DNA of 64,000 nt from Phycisphaera sp. (GTDB taxonomy: Bacteria > Planctomycetota > Phycisphaerae > Phycisphaerales > Phycisphaeraceae): the NCBI GenBank assembly GCA_028285385.1, contig JANQPR010000071.1:1-64000 (forward strand), in the 5' to 3' direction. The position numbers and the translations under genes were made by a program. Under the pieces are notes generated by a model, which worked only from the letters and a program-made list of their open reading frames with translations, was not told the origin of the DNA and did no database searches. Below are positions 30,344-40,234 of this stretch, piece by piece (within the stretch, counting starts at the first letter, position 1; every line of letters starts with the position of its first letter).

Positions 30344-31423
30344 GTGTCAACCACCGTCGTCAGCATCGAAGGCGGAGACTTCCGCGTTAACGGTCAGCCA
30401 ACGTACGCCGGCCGGAGTTGGCGGGGGAACCGCATCGAGGGGTTGTTGCTCAACAGCCGGATGGTCCAGGGCGTCTTCGACGACCTGAACCCCGCGACAC
30501 GCAGCCAATGGGACTACCACGACGGCCCGTGGGACCCCGACCGCAATACCGACGTGTTCGTCGCCGCGATGCCAGAGTGGCACGGACACGGCCTGGCCGC
30601 GTTCACGTTGAACCTCCAGGGCGGCAGCCCGCGGGGGTACAGCAAGGAGCAGCCCTGGCACAACTCCGCGTTCGACGCCGACGGCTCGCTGCGCAACGAC
30701 TACCGGCTCCGGACGGAGCGTATCCTCGACGCGGCGGACGCGTTGGGCATGGTCGTGATCCTCGGGCTGTTCTATTTCGGCCAAGACGAGCGCCTGCGGG
30801 ATGAAGCCGCCGTCGTGCGTGCGGTGGACGAGGCCGTGGACTGGCTAGTCGATCGGCAGGATCGGCACGTGCTGGTCGAGGTCGCGAACGAGTGCGATAT
30901 CAACGACTGCGCGTTCGAAGGCAACTTCCGGTACGAGCACGCGGTCCTCGCCCCGCCGCGCGAGGCCGAGCTGGTCGAGCACGTCCAACGCCGCAGCGCC
31001 GGCCGGCTCGACACCCCGGCGGGGCGGTTGCTGGCCAGCACGAGCTACCGCGGCGGGGGCCGGTTACAGCCTGGCTTGGCACGCCTGGCGGACTTCGTTC
31101 TGCTGCACGGCAATGGGCTCGACGAGCCGCGTCATCTCGTCGAGCTGATCGACCACGCCCGCGCCGTCGATGGATACCACGGCCAGCCGATTGTTGTGAA
31201 CGAAGACGACCACTTCGATTTTGACCGGGACGACAACCACTTCGGCACCGCCCTGAGCCGACGCGCGTCGTGGGGCCTTTTCGATTACCGCTTTCCGGGT
31301 GAGGGTTTCGAAGAGGGGTACCAATCCGTGCCGACCGATTGGTCGATCGGTTCGGAGCGCAAGCGCGGCTTCTTCCGGCAACTCCGTGCGGTCACCGGCG
31401 GCAACCCAACGGTCAATGCTTGA
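30344..31423 (+). CDS. Glycoside hydrolase-like (beta/alpha)8-barrel protein
   Basis: 359 residues from GTG 30344 with GGAG nine bases upstream. There is no signal peptide, so it is probably cytoplasmic. Seen: an N-terminal strand G-D-F-R-V-N-G-Q-P as in GH-A enzymes, a YGRN-like Y-x-x-R-S-W-R-G-N-R-I-E-G region, D-A-A-D-A-L-G-M-V-V-I-L-G-L-F-Y after a helix, Glu183 in EVANECD (candidate acid/base on strand 4) and Glu287 in VVNEDDH (candidate nucleophile on strand 7). This arrangement fits clan GH-A, but I cannot name the family. The gene precedes GH9 by 69 bp on the same strand and likely forms an operon with it. Confidence 0.68.
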   Translation: MSTTVVSIEGGDFRVNGQPTYAGRSWRGNRIEGLLLNSRMVQGVFDDLNPATRSQWDYHDGPWDPDRNTDVFVAAMPEWHGHGLAAFTLNLQGGSPRGYSKEQPWHNSAFDADGSLRNDYRLRTERILDAADALGMVVILGLFYFGQDERLRDEAAVVRAVDEAVDWLVDRQDRHVLVEVANECDINDCAFEGNFRYEHAVLAPPREAELVEHVQRRSAGRLDTPAGRLLASTSYRGGGRLQPGLARLADFVLLHGNGLDEPRHLVELIDHARAVDGYHGQPIVVNEDDHFDFDRDDNHFGTALSRRASWGLFDYRFPGEGFEEGYQSVPTDWSIGSERKRGFFRQLRAVTGGNPTVNA

Positions 31424-31492
31424 GATGCCCCCCACACGTTTCGATTGCGAACGCTGAGTTTCCTTTCCGTAGCCCCTGACCCTGGAGCCATC

Positions 31493-33868
31493 ATGCAGAC
31501 CACCCTCAATCCGATGGACGGGTCGATGGACCCCCAGCCGGTTCACGCTCTTAAGGCGGCGTGGCGCAACGCCTTGACCGCTGCGGTTGGGGCCGCGAGC
31601 CTCGGCGCCGCGGTGGCGGCGTCGGGCGCGAAGTTCGTCGAAGCCCGCGCGGTCGACGACGAGCACATCATGGTCCACTGGCTCGACGGCGAGATCGAGT
31701 ACCAGGACGATGGCAAGCACCCGTCGGCTTTCATGGGCCACGAGAGCATGGGCGACGACAGGGTCGTTCGGTACGACCCGCCGCTCGACACCAACGCCGC
31801 GTTGAAGCCGCAGACGTTTTCCGTCGTGTCGGACGACGACCCCGGTTTCGAGTCCGGCGTCGCGCCGATCGCGGCCTTCCGCCGGGCCAAGGTCAACGGC
31901 ACGCCCGCCGTCTGGCCCGAGCCGCCGCACACGCTCGAGCACACCGTGTTCCTGAAGCTCCCCCGCAAGCTCCAGCCCGGGAACACCTACACCGTCCGCT
32001 TCGACCCCGCGCTGAACTCGGACCGTTCCACGGCCACGTTCGACTTCGACCTCACGACCAACGTCTCCGAGGCGATCCACGTCAACATCGTCGGCTACCA
32101 CCCGGACCATACCGACCGCAAGGCCGCGGACCTGTACATGTGGCTCGGCGACGGCGGCGCCCGCGACTACTCGGCCTACGAAGGCAACACGGTCTGGCTG
32201 TACAACCTCGACACCGAAGAGCAACATGAAGTCGGGCGGGTCGCCTTCGGCCGGGAGCGAAGCAAACAGGACTACGGCGGCTGGGACTACACCGCGTCGG
32301 ACGTCTGGTTCTGCGACTTCTCCGGCTTCGAGGGCACCGGGCGTTTCCGGCTCGTCGTCGACGGCGTCGGTTGCAGCCCGACGTTCGAGTTCCGGCCAGA
32401 CGTGTACCGGGAACCCTTCGCCAAATCGGTCATCGGGTTCTACTACATGCGGATCGGCGAGCCCAAGGACGCCCGGAACCCGCCGCCGCGTCAGCCGCGC
32501 TTCGTCCCCGGCGTCGACCCGCCCGCCTTCAAGGTCATCCGCACCACGATGGGTCCGAAGCACCCGGACTGGAAGACGCTCGGCCACGACCCCTGGGACA
32601 ACAAGGACTGGTCGGCGTACGTCGAGCCCGGCGAGCCGACCAACCCCGACGCGTACGGCGGCCACTCCGACGCGCTCGATTGGGACCGCCGCGCCGAGCA
32701 CGTGCAGATCGTGTGGGACCTTTGCCTGCCGTTCCTGCTGAGCCACGGCGCGCTCGACGACGACGACCTGGGCATCCCCGAGAGCGGGAACGGCGTCCCC
32801 GACCTGCTCGACGAGGCGCGCAACGAGGCAGATTTCTGGCTCCGGCTCCGCGACGGCAAGGGCAACTACAGCTTCGGCGTGAACAACCCGACGAAGGACC
32901 ATCAGCGCGCGTACCAAGCCGCGGCCGCGCCGTGGATGGCTTGGGCCAACGCCGCCAACGCCGCCGTGCTCGCCGACTGCTTCCGGCTGTCCGGGCACAC
33001 CGATCTGATGGCTGAGTACCGCGACGCGGCCCTCGAAGCCTACACCCGCGCAGCCGACCGAGACCTGGACTACGCCCACAACGTCGGCAACAACAAGGCC
33101 CGCGGCCGGGACCTTAAGGCCCTCGCCGCCGCGAGCCTCTACAACGTCACCGGAGAGCGCCGCTTCGAAGACGACTTCGCCGACACCACCTCGGTCACCG
33201 GGCCAAAGGCCGAAATCGACAAGAAAGGCGAGTACAGCCAGTACTGGGCGGCGGCGGCGTACCTGTTGTGTGCGAAGCACGGTTGGCAGCCGATCCACCA
33301 CGCGGAGTTGCTGGCCAATGTCAATGCCGCCGTGATTCACGAAGCCGTCGCCAAGAACCTGGTCGGCCCGCGCGAGTGGCCGTCCCGCCGTAGCAGCGAC
33401 ACTGCCTACGGCTGGTTCCAGGCGGTTACCGCAAACCAAGCGTTGCTCATCGCGCACGCCGCCGCGGATGTGGACGGCGACCTACGCAGCGAGATGCTCG
33501 ACGCGCTGTACCTCGAGGCCGACTGGGGCTTGGGCCGCAACCCGCTGAACATGGTGCTCATGACCGGTCTGGGGAGCCGACACGTCACCGACATCTACAC
33601 CAGCGGCCGGAACGACGGCGTGCCCGGCGTACACCCGGGCCACACGCCGTACATGAACGCCGAACCCTGGGGCGAGGGCTTCATGGCCGACCCCAAGGGC
33701 TGGTACGGCGGACGCGGCTACCCCGCCTGGGAGCACTGGCCGCACGGCGAAGCGCTCTGGCGGGCACGCTACTGCTACTCCAACAACGAGTTCACCCCCC
33801 AGCAGACCATGGGCGGCAAGACCGCGCTGCTCGGCTACCTCTACGCGCTGTCGAAGCAAGCGGAGTAG
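31493..33868 (+). CDS. Glycoside hydrolase family 9-like enzyme with N-terminal Ig-like domain
   Basis: 791 residues from ATG 31493 (TGGAGCC before it). The N terminus has only a weak hydrophobic stretch (AVGAASLGAAVAAS), so export is uncertain. Residues 35-280 include a beta domain and the CelD_N-like Ig fold (DVWFCDFSGFEGTGRFRLVVDGVG). Residues 300-790 are the (alpha/alpha)6 barrel: the base/nucleophile pair sits in S-D-A-L-D-W-D (Asp393 and Asp396, replacing the family's DAGD), then GNGVPDLLDEARNEADFWL, WGLGRNPLNMVLMTG, and the acid Glu766 in SNNEFTPQQ. GH9 enzymes cleave beta-1,4-glucans or act as exo-glucosidases/glucosaminidases; the divergent DALD motif suggests a non-classical specificity. 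Confidence 0.8.
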   Translation: MQTTLNPMDGSMDPQPVHALKAAWRNALTAAVGAASLGAAVAASGAKFVEARAVDDEHIMVHWLDGEIEYQDDGKHPSAFMGHESMGDDRVVRYDPPLDTNAALKPQTFSVVSDDDPGFESGVAPIAAFRRAKVNGTPAVWPEPPHTLEHTVFLKLPRKLQPGNTYTVRFDPALNSDRSTATFDFDLTTNVSEAIHVNIVGYHPDHTDRKAADLYMWLGDGGARDYSAYEGNTVWLYNLDTEEQHEVGRVAFGRERSKQDYGGWDYTASDVWFCDFSGFEGTGRFRLVVDGVGCSPTFEFRPDVYREPFAKSVIGFYYMRIGEPKDARNPPPRQPRFVPGVDPPAFKVIRTTMGPKHPDWKTLGHDPWDNKDWSAYVEPGEPTNPDAYGGHSDALDWDRRAEHVQIVWDLCLPFLLSHGALDDDDLGIPESGNGVPDLLDEARNEADFWLRLRDGKGNYSFGVNNPTKDHQRAYQAAAAPWMAWANAANAAVLADCFRLSGHTDLMAEYRDAALEAYTRAADRDLDYAHNVGNNKARGRDLKALAAASLYNVTGERRFEDDFADTTSVTGPKAEIDKKGEYSQYWAAAAYLLCAKHGWQPIHHAELLANVNAAVIHEAVAKNLVGPREWPSRRSSDTAYGWFQAVTANQALLIAHAAADVDGDLRSEMLDALYLEADWGLGRNPLNMVLMTGLGSRHVTDIYTSGRNDGVPGVHPGHTPYMNAEPWGEGFMADPKGWYGGRGYPAWEHWPHGEALWRARYCYSNNEFTPQQTMGGKTALLGYLYALSKQAE

Positions 33869-33876
33869 CCGGCCAT

Positions 33877-34686
33877 TCAACGCGACAACATGCGGTGCAC
33901 GCGATCGACATTCTGCCGGGCCACCTCGACAGGCGGCAGCGACGGGTGGTGCTCGTGCTCGACGACCATCCACTCGGTCTGCGGGTCGTCGTTCAACAGG
34001 GCCAGTACCTTCGGCCAAGGGACGTCGCCGTCGCCGATCAGGTCGGCGCCGTGACCGTGGACGCGCGAGCTCTCCTTAAGGTGCACCAGCGGCCGACGCC
34101 CCGCACACGCGTGTAACCCGGCGACCGGCTCCTCCCCGCCCGACACCGCGTTGCCCACGTCGTACTCGAGCAGGAAATCGCTGGGCATCGCCGCCGTCAT
34201 GACCTCCCACGGCGTCCGCCCCGACTCGAGCGGCCGTACGTCGAAGTCGTGGTTGTGGTATCCAAAGCGCAAGCCCAGCGAACGCACGCGGTCGTGGATC
34301 AAGTGGAGCCGATCGACCGTCGCCGCGACGGCCTCTTCGGAGTCTCGGCGCTCAGGTGGCAACCAGACCAGCAGCAGCGTGTCGGCCCCGAGCGCCAGGT
34401 GGGCTTCGGCTGCTGCCTGGAGCGCGTCACCCTCGAGGTCCGGCAGCAACGCTAAGCCGCCAACGCAGGCGAGGCCATGATCGTCCAGCAACCGCGCCGC
34501 GTCATGCGGGTCGCCGACGTGCTCAAGCCCGCAGAACTCGATTCCTTGGATCGGCAGCCCGGATAACTCGCCCAACGTCGTGGCCAATCCCACTTCGGCC
34601 ACCCGCTCGCGCACGGAGTAGAGCTGCAACGCTAGGCTTGGGCGTTCCGTCGGTGCCGTTGGTCGTCGAGCCCCCGGATCGCTCAC
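33877..34686 (-). CDS. Sugar phosphate isomerase/epimerase-like TIM barrel
   Basis: 269 residues of the xylose-isomerase-like AP endonuclease 2 superfamily. Seen: LALQLYSVRE on strand 1, GIEFCGLEHVG, GADTLLLVWLPPE, the metal-binding region FGYHNHDFD (His and Asp), FLLEYDVGN, VHLKES and a final strand VVEHEHH. These Glu/Asp/His positions form the usual divalent-metal site. Its start overlaps the stop of the dehydrogenase gene by 4 bp (ATGA), which shows translational coupling. Together they form a typical sugar-interconversion pair. Confidence 0.85.
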   Translation of the reverse strand: MSDPGARRPTAPTERPSLALQLYSVRERVAEVGLATTLGELSGLPIQGIEFCGLEHVGDPHDAARLLDDHGLACVGGLALLPDLEGDALQAAAEAHLALGADTLLLVWLPPERRDSEEAVAATVDRLHLIHDRVRSLGLRFGYHNHDFDVRPLESGRTPWEVMTAAMPSDFLLEYDVGNAVSGGEEPVAGLHACAGRRPLVHLKESSRVHGHGADLIGDGDVPWPKVLALLNDDPQTEWMVVEHEHHPSLPPVEVARQNVDRVHRMLSR

Positions 34687-35774
34687 GCCGAAACCACCGC
34701 GTCGGCATCCATCATTGCCGGGCGTTCAATCTCGTGTGGCACCTCAATACGCCGACCCTCTTCCGAGGACATGAGCGCCGCGTGCATGACCTGCAACGCG
34801 TGCCACGCCAAGGCCCCCGATGCCCGCGGCGAACGGCCGGCGGCGATCGCCTCGATCATCTCGGCCACCCCCAGCGATCGGCCGTTGGGGTGCGCGAACG
34901 CCGACTCGATAAGCTCGTCCTCGCCGTCGGGCCCGTGTCGCAGGTACACCGGCCCGTCGAATCCGTTGGGGTCCGGGACACGGAGCGTGCCCTCCGTGCC
35001 GTACACCGTGATCGGGTTCTGCGCGTCGTGTGGCGAGTGTTGCCCGGCAAAACTCGTGACCAGCGTGCCGATCGCGCCATCCTCGAACTGCAGGGAAGCC
35101 GTGATGTGGTCCGGCGTCTCCACGTCGATTGTTTGCCCGCGTTTCGGCTCCGACGTGATCGTGCGCGGCGTGATCTGGACCCCCGCCTCCGCGCTGACGC
35201 GTTGCACCGGCCCGAGCAGGTTCACCAGAGCGTGAATGTAGTACGGCCCCATGTCCAGTAGCGGCCCACCACCCGGCGCGTAATAGAAGCCCGGGTCCGG
35301 GTGCCACGACTCGTGCCCCGCGATGATCATGAACGCCGTCGCGGCCACCGGCCGGCCGATCGCGCCGTCGTCGATCAGCTTCCGGCAGGTCTGGTGCGCC
35401 GTGCCCAGGAACGTGTCCGGCGCACAACCCAGCGCCAGGCCGCGCCGCTTCCCGGCCGCCATCACCTCTTGGCCTTGTTCAACCGTCGCTGTGAACGGCT
35501 TCTCGCCATAGACGTGCTTCCCCGCCTCGATCGCCCGCAGCGCAACCTCGGCGTGGGCCGCCGGGATGGTCAAGTTGATCACCAACTCAACCTCGTCTCC
35601 GCCCAGGAGCTCGTCCACGGTTCCCGAACGAGCAATACCGAAGCGTTCGGCCATCGCCGCCGCGCGTTCTCGATCCAGGTCTGCCAACGCAGCGATCTCG
35701 AGTCCCCCGAACTGCCGGGCGTACTCGAGGTACTGACCACAGATGTTGCCGCAACCGATGACGCCGACCTTCAT
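34683..35774 (-). CDS. Gfo/Idh/MocA-family NAD(P)-dependent oxidoreductase
   Basis: 363 residues from ATG 35774, with GGAG ten bases upstream. The Rossmann fold begins VGVIGCGNICGQY, then AALADLDRERA, NLTIPAAHAEVALRAIEAGKHVYGEKPFT (the EKP motif with the catalytic Lys). The C-terminal alpha/beta domain contains FYYAPGGGPLLDMGPYYIHALVNLLGPV, where Asp and His sit at the family's active-site positions. Oxidises or reduces a sugar or inositol derivative. It is the promoter-proximal gene of the two-gene unit with the isomerase. The unit faces away from the GH9 operon but ends only a few bases from it, consistent with a shared carbohydrate pathway. Confidence 0.9.
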   Translation of the reverse strand: MKVGVIGCGNICGQYLEYARQFGGLEIAALADLDRERAAAMAERFGIARSGTVDELLGGDEVELVINLTIPAAHAEVALRAIEAGKHVYGEKPFTATVEQGQEVMAAGKRRGLALGCAPDTFLGTAHQTCRKLIDDGAIGRPVAATAFMIIAGHESWHPDPGFYYAPGGGPLLDMGPYYIHALVNLLGPVQRVSAEAGVQITPRTITSEPKRGQTIDVETPDHITASLQFEDGAIGTLVTSFAGQHSPHDAQNPITVYGTEGTLRVPDPNGFDGPVYLRHGPDGEDELIESAFAHPNGRSLGVAEMIEAIAAGRSPRASGALAWHALQVMHAALMSSEEGRRIEVPHEIERPAMMDADAVVSA

Positions 35775-36349
35775 CTTCAACTACTCCGCGCATTATGTGA
35801 TCGTGTTCTCTAGCAACCGATCCCTCGGATATCGACGCTGACGGTAGCTGACCGGCCGCCCCGTCTAAGTACACAGAACAGCCTAACACCAATACCACGT
35901 TCGTTCGCATCTCGGCAGGTTGTTCAGTTTGGTCCGAGCGCGCGATAGGTCGTATGGGCATCGCGGATGCAGCTCGTCATTGACGGTGGTCTGATCACAG
36001 ACCTGAACTCCAACCTTGGATCCGCTCGTGAAACGAGTCGGCGACCGCGAATCACCTCACCAGCCGGCTCCGGCTTGGGTCGGATACGCCGTTGCCGCTT
36101 TAGGCAAGTCTTCCGGCATCAGAAAAAGCCGCAAGGAACGGTGAACGGTCGGTACTCACCGCGTCTTCCACCATGAACTCATGCAGCGACAACGGCCGCT
36201 GTGCCGACGATCGACCCGGTCCGACGTTGCGTTTAGAAAAGTGAGCGGAAGCGGCGGGGGCGTTTTACCCAGGTCGGAGTCGTGCGCCACGTGTAACCTC
36301 ACCAAGGGCCGTCGTTTCGGAAGCGACCTGAATCGGTAACCACTGAATA
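35775..36349. other. Gene-free stretch
   Basis: About 575 bases between the dehydrogenase start and the tRNA 3' end. It should hold the promoter of the dehydrogenase-isomerase unit. No reading frame, repeat or clear terminator was found. Confidence 0.5.
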
Positions 36350-36610
<261 letters not shown>

Positions 36611-36679
36611 GCGCTTGACGGCGGATAGTTCGAGTTACCACACCTAGCTTGGTCATCAGCCCTCTTCTTCCTACGGGAG

Positions 36680-36829
36680 TCAGGGGCAGGAAAGGGTTTT
36701 GCCCAGGAACTCCCGGAGCGGCACTGTCACCAGGACCCACAACCCCGAAACCCAGAACATCGCTCTCTTTCCGTAGGAGGAATGAGGGTTCTCGATGATC
36801 TCCTCCAGTCGGTGTCGCTTCCTGCTCAT
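36680..36829 (-). CDS. Possible 49-residue single-pass membrane protein
   Basis: ATG 36829 is preceded by AGGAGAGGGCAGGCCG. The peptide has a charged N terminus (MSRKRHRLEEIIEN) and one hydrophobic helix (AMFWVSGLWVLVTV), then ends GKTLSCP. Its first 12 residues resemble IS3-family OrfA proteins, but the rest does not. It lies in the otherwise empty 36422-37036 stretch. It could be a small membrane protein or chance. Confidence 0.3.
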   Translation of the reverse strand: MSRKRHRLEEIIENPHSSYGKRAMFWVSGLWVLVTVPLREFLGKTLSCP

Positions 36830-37036
36830 CGGCCTGCCCTCTCCTGAATGCATCAGTGCTCGAATCCATGAGATTCAAGCCGGACTCGGGTAAGTGGCGA
36901 GGTCAGTCGGAGTGGCTGTATAGCGATTTCGGGAAGCAGCAAGCCGAATGGTCATTGTTTTCGATGCTATGAAATGATCCATGTTCTACTGCAGCCTTGC
37001 TCGGCGGATTGAATCTGACGACTTGGCTCAGTGCAG

Positions 37037-38548
37037 TCATGTGAGTTTCTTCTTGACTGAAGTGCCGTTGGATGAGGTGCGGACTTCATAACCGAGCTGG
37101 ATCAACTGCTGCCGATGCCCGTCTGCTGCCGCATAATTACGCGCACTTCGCGCTACGTCGATCAACGCGCACAAGCTGGCAACGGTATCACTTTCGGTAT
37201 CCTCCGAGCGATTGTCGTTTGAGGCAAGCTCCCACACCCCTAAGACTTGATCTAAAGCCAGTAAGACACCGTAAGACTCCGCGGCATCTGAACCAGGAGA
37301 TGCAACCCAAGCATGCACGACCGCCATGGCCTCACTGACATTCAAGTCGTTTGCTAAGGCATGCAGGAATGCTCTCACGACTGGATGTTCGGTTTGATCA
37401 ATCTCCTCGGGGACTCCGCCAGATGCGTCGCGTAGTCGCTGGCCAAGTTCCGTCAGCCGCCGAACAGTACCCGCAGATTCAATCAGCCCCTTGGTCGTGA
37501 AGTTGCTTTGCGAACGGTAATGAGATTTGATGAGTTCCATACGGAGGACCGCCGGATGCACGGGCGACCCCGTAGCTTTGCCGGATAGAACATCGCGGAC
37601 AGTGAAGAAGTTGCCCTTACGTTTGGACATCTTCTCACCTTCCACCAACAAGAAGCGGGCATGCATCCAAAACCTGGAAAACAGATCGTTACCGGTAGCT
37701 CCGCAGGATTGAGCAATCTCACACTCGTGATGGGGAAAGATCAGATCCTCGCCGCCAGTATGAATGTCCAACACATCGGTTTCCAGGGCGCGCATCGACA
37801 TCGTTGAGCATTCGATGTGCCAGCCTGGGTATCCAGCCCCCCATGGCGAATCCCATCTCATGATATGTGTCGGATCAGGCTTCCAAAGCATGAAGTCTGC
37901 CGGGTGTCGCTTGAAGCTCTGGTTACTGATGTCGATACGCCCGCCGGCTCCAACCTGTAGAGCCTCGAGCGGGTTGCCGCTGAGTTGACCGTATTGGGAG
38001 AATGACTCAACGCTGTAATAGACTGCACCGTCACCACCCACGTACGCATGTCCGCGCTCGATGAGCGTAGAGATCATCTGCTGAATATCAGCAATGTAGT
38101 CCGTCGCCTTCGGTACTCGCTGCGGGAACTCACTGGCGACCTTTAGTCCCAGCTTGCGGCCATCATCAAGGAATGCTCGCGTGAAGTACTCCGCCACTTC
38201 GTACGGATCGTCTGGGTTGGTTACGGCCTCATCCTCAACTTTGCCAGCCTTTTTGTCGTGCTTGAGCCGGCGCGCCGCCGCCTGCATCTTATCTTCGCCG
38301 ACGCCGTCAGCTGCCGCGTCGTCAGTCATATGACCCACGTCCGTAATGTTCATCACATGCCAGACTTCGAAACCACTGGCCTCCAGAAACCTTCGTAACA
38401 AGTCTGCGAACAGAAAAGATCGAAAGTTACCAATGTGCGCAAAATCGTAGACAGTCGGCCCACAACTGTACATTTTGACCAAGCCAGAATTGAGCGGCTC
38501 AAATGGCGTCACTTGGTTCGTGAGTGTGTTGTAAAACCGAATGTTCAT
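37037..38548 (-). CDS. cysS: Cysteinyl-tRNA synthetase
   Basis: 503 residues from ATG 38548; a GTG at 38560 is also possible. Charges tRNA-Cys. Class I motifs: HIGN at 38-41 and [11 protein letters not shown] for KMSKS. All four zinc ligands of the E. coli enzyme type seem present: Cys29 in YSCGPTVYD, Cys in IECSTMSM, and His and Glu in [11 protein letters not shown], so this is not a zinc-free version. GC and codon use are plainly lower than in the housekeeping genes at 1-22,900. In other bacteria extra cysS copies are listed among genes linked to COG0523 metallochaperones and Zur (Haas et al. 2009). Whether a second copy exists elsewhere in this genome is unknown. Confidence 0.93.
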   Translation of the reverse strand: MNIRFYNTLTNQVTPFEPLNSGLVKMYSCGPTVYDFAHIGNFRSFLFADLLRRFLEASGFEVWHVMNITDVGHMTDDAAADGVGEDKMQAAARRLKHDKKAGKVEDEAVTNPDDPYEVAEYFTRAFLDDGRKLGLKVASEFPQRVPKATDYIADIQQMISTLIERGHAYVGGDGAVYYSVESFSQYGQLSGNPLEALQVGAGGRIDISNQSFKRHPADFMLWKPDPTHIMRWDSPWGAGYPGWHIECSTMSMRALETDVLDIHTGGEDLIFPHHECEIAQSCGATGNDLFSRFWMHARFLLVEGEKMSKRKGNFFTVRDVLSGKATGSPVHPAVLRMELIKSHYRSQSNFTTKGLIESAGTVRRLTELGQRLRDASGGVPEEIDQTEHPVVRAFLHALANDLNVSEAMAVVHAWVASPGSDAAESYGVLLALDQVLGVWELASNDNRSEDTESDTVASLCALIDVARSARNYAAADGHRQQLIQLGYEVRTSSNGTSVKKKLT

Positions 38549-38949
38549 CTTGTCGCTCACACCCGTTCCACGGTCCGACTGGCGTAATAGGTGGCGCCAT
38601 CCTTCCCATTCCGACCCCAGCCCGAGGCTAAATCGCAGGCCGATACCAGCGGTCGATTTCAGTAACACATCGTAGTATCCAACAGTGGCCCGAACGCTTG
38701 GCACACACCTGTCAGTTTGTCTGCAGCCTGCTTAGCGATGCGGCAAACCGAGCCGGGGGCTGGGAGTCCAATGGCGAGTGCGGACGGCGCGTGTATTCGT
38801 GCCGGCGCCATCACTCGGTCGGCACCTTCGCTTCCTTCAGCGCGTGGCAGACCTCGCAGGACCAGGTCATGTTCTAGGTTCGCCCTCGGCCAGATTCTGT
38901 CAAAACTCTGGATCCTGATCTTGAGAAGAGATCCGAATAGAAGCTCGCA
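38549..38949. other. Gene-free stretch upstream of cysS
   Basis: About 400 bases. No reading frame with a credible start was found on either strand, and no palindrome like the Zur-type box at 48801 is visible. Confidence 0.5.
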
Positions 38950-39984
38950 TTACCGTAGTTTCTTGGCGCCTTCGATCACACGTTCCCAATCGAAGGCCGG
39001 GCCGGGGTCGACCTTCTGGGTCGTGATGTGGTGGTGCCCGATTAGCCCTTGGAACTCAGCCTGCTCCCCGGGCGTGAGTACATCCATCCGCACATCGCCT
39101 CCGACGTCGCGAGGGGCGTCGAGTTCGATCTTCGGCAAGACCTTGTTAAGAGTGGCGGTGAGTTTGATCAGTGCTTCGTATTGCGCCTCGGTCAGGTCAT
39201 ACTGCACCAATTCCTGGCCGTGGATCACGCCAACCACGGGCTCGTCGCGTGACGGGGAGTACTCGGTATTGGGGTCCAAGTGTCCCATCCGATCGGCGGG
39301 GATCTTGATCACCGTCTGCTGGTCCTCGGACTCCATGTACCACTGGTTCAGGAGCTCACGGTCGTCAGGCGAGACGGCCCCGATGTTGGCAATCTCGATA
39401 CCAACGGACCGGCTGTTCGAGGTGGTGGCGTGCCAAGCACGCTCCTTGACGTCCAGCGTCTGGTAGATCGTGCCGTCCACATCCAGCAAGAAGTGCACGC
39501 TCAAGCTTCGCATGTCCTGCAGCACCTCGAAGCAGTACTTGCTCGTGCCGCAGGCGTCGTAGTGAATCACGAACTGATCAACGATGTCCTGCAGCTGTTC
39601 GAGTTCCCAAGTGCCGCCGCGCACGGCCTCGATCTCTTCGGGAGTGAAGTCGGGGCGGCCGTTGTTGAAGCGATCAATCCGCATGCCGTAGCGGTTCGGC
39701 GAGCCCCATTCAGGCAGCTTGTCCTTAATCGCATCCCAGCTCGACTGATCAAAGTCCGCGAAACGCGCCTCCACGCGGTATGCGTCGTAGCCCTGCGCAT
39801 CCAGCCACGTCACGACCTTGGCCCCCGTGCGGTAGAACTGACCAGCCACGACGATCTCGTCGCCATACCGCACGGTCTCCTCGCCCGTCGGATTGGTCGT
39901 CTTGCATGCCGGGATCATCATGATCAAAAGTAACGCAAACAGGTTGACGAGTCGGAAACGTGGCGCGGCCGAGCACTCGAACAT
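38950..39984 (-). CDS. Lipoprotein N-acetylmuramoyl-L-alanine amidase (Amidase_2)
   Basis: 344 residues from ATG 39984 (TTTGGAGTTCACGCC upstream). The signal ends in a lipobox-like M-I-P-A-C near residue 27, followed by KTTNPTGEE, so the enzyme is probably lipid-anchored. Residues 130-320 form the amidase domain: FVIHYDACGTSKYCF with the first zinc His, ERAWHATTSNSRSVGIEIAN with the second, VIHGQELVQYD, and GHHHITTQKVDPGPAFDW with the third ligand region. Cleaves the lactyl-amide bond in peptidoglycan. Amidase paralogs recur in zinc-limitation gene sets; this one retains its ligands. Its promoter region is shared with the divergent gene at 40235. Confidence 0.87.
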   Translation of the reverse strand: MFECSAAPRFRLVNLFALLLIMMIPACKTTNPTGEETVRYGDEIVVAGQFYRTGAKVVTWLDAQGYDAYRVEARFADFDQSSWDAIKDKLPEWGSPNRYGMRIDRFNNGRPDFTPEEIEAVRGGTWELEQLQDIVDQFVIHYDACGTSKYCFEVLQDMRSLSVHFLLDVDGTIYQTLDVKERAWHATTSNSRSVGIEIANIGAVSPDDRELLNQWYMESEDQQTVIKIPADRMGHLDPNTEYSPSRDEPVVGVIHGQELVQYDLTEAQYEALIKLTATLNKVLPKIELDAPRDVGGDVRMDVLTPGEQAEFQGLIGHHHITTQKVDPGPAFDWERVIEGAKKLR

Positions 39985-40234
39985 GGCGTGAACTCCAAAC
40001 CGAGTAAAGTACTCCATAGATCGCAGTGTATACGCTCAAAGTTTCGGAGATTGCCGGCGTATTCGCCGCTACCCAAGAGATCGATTCCAGTCAGCGCGGG
40101 GGTCCCAGAGACGTTCGAGACTTCAGACAGGCCATTTTCGACCTCGCTCCAAAGACCCGATCTGGACAATGGGTGTGACGTCACCGCAATCTCAGAGTTG
40201 GCTCAAACCTCGGGACGAAAATCAGGAGATGGCA

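Noticed and set aside
31064-33457. 797-codon minus-strand frame opposite the GH9 gene
   Set aside because: Antisense artefact of GC-rich codon structure; the plus strand carries conserved GH9 blocks.
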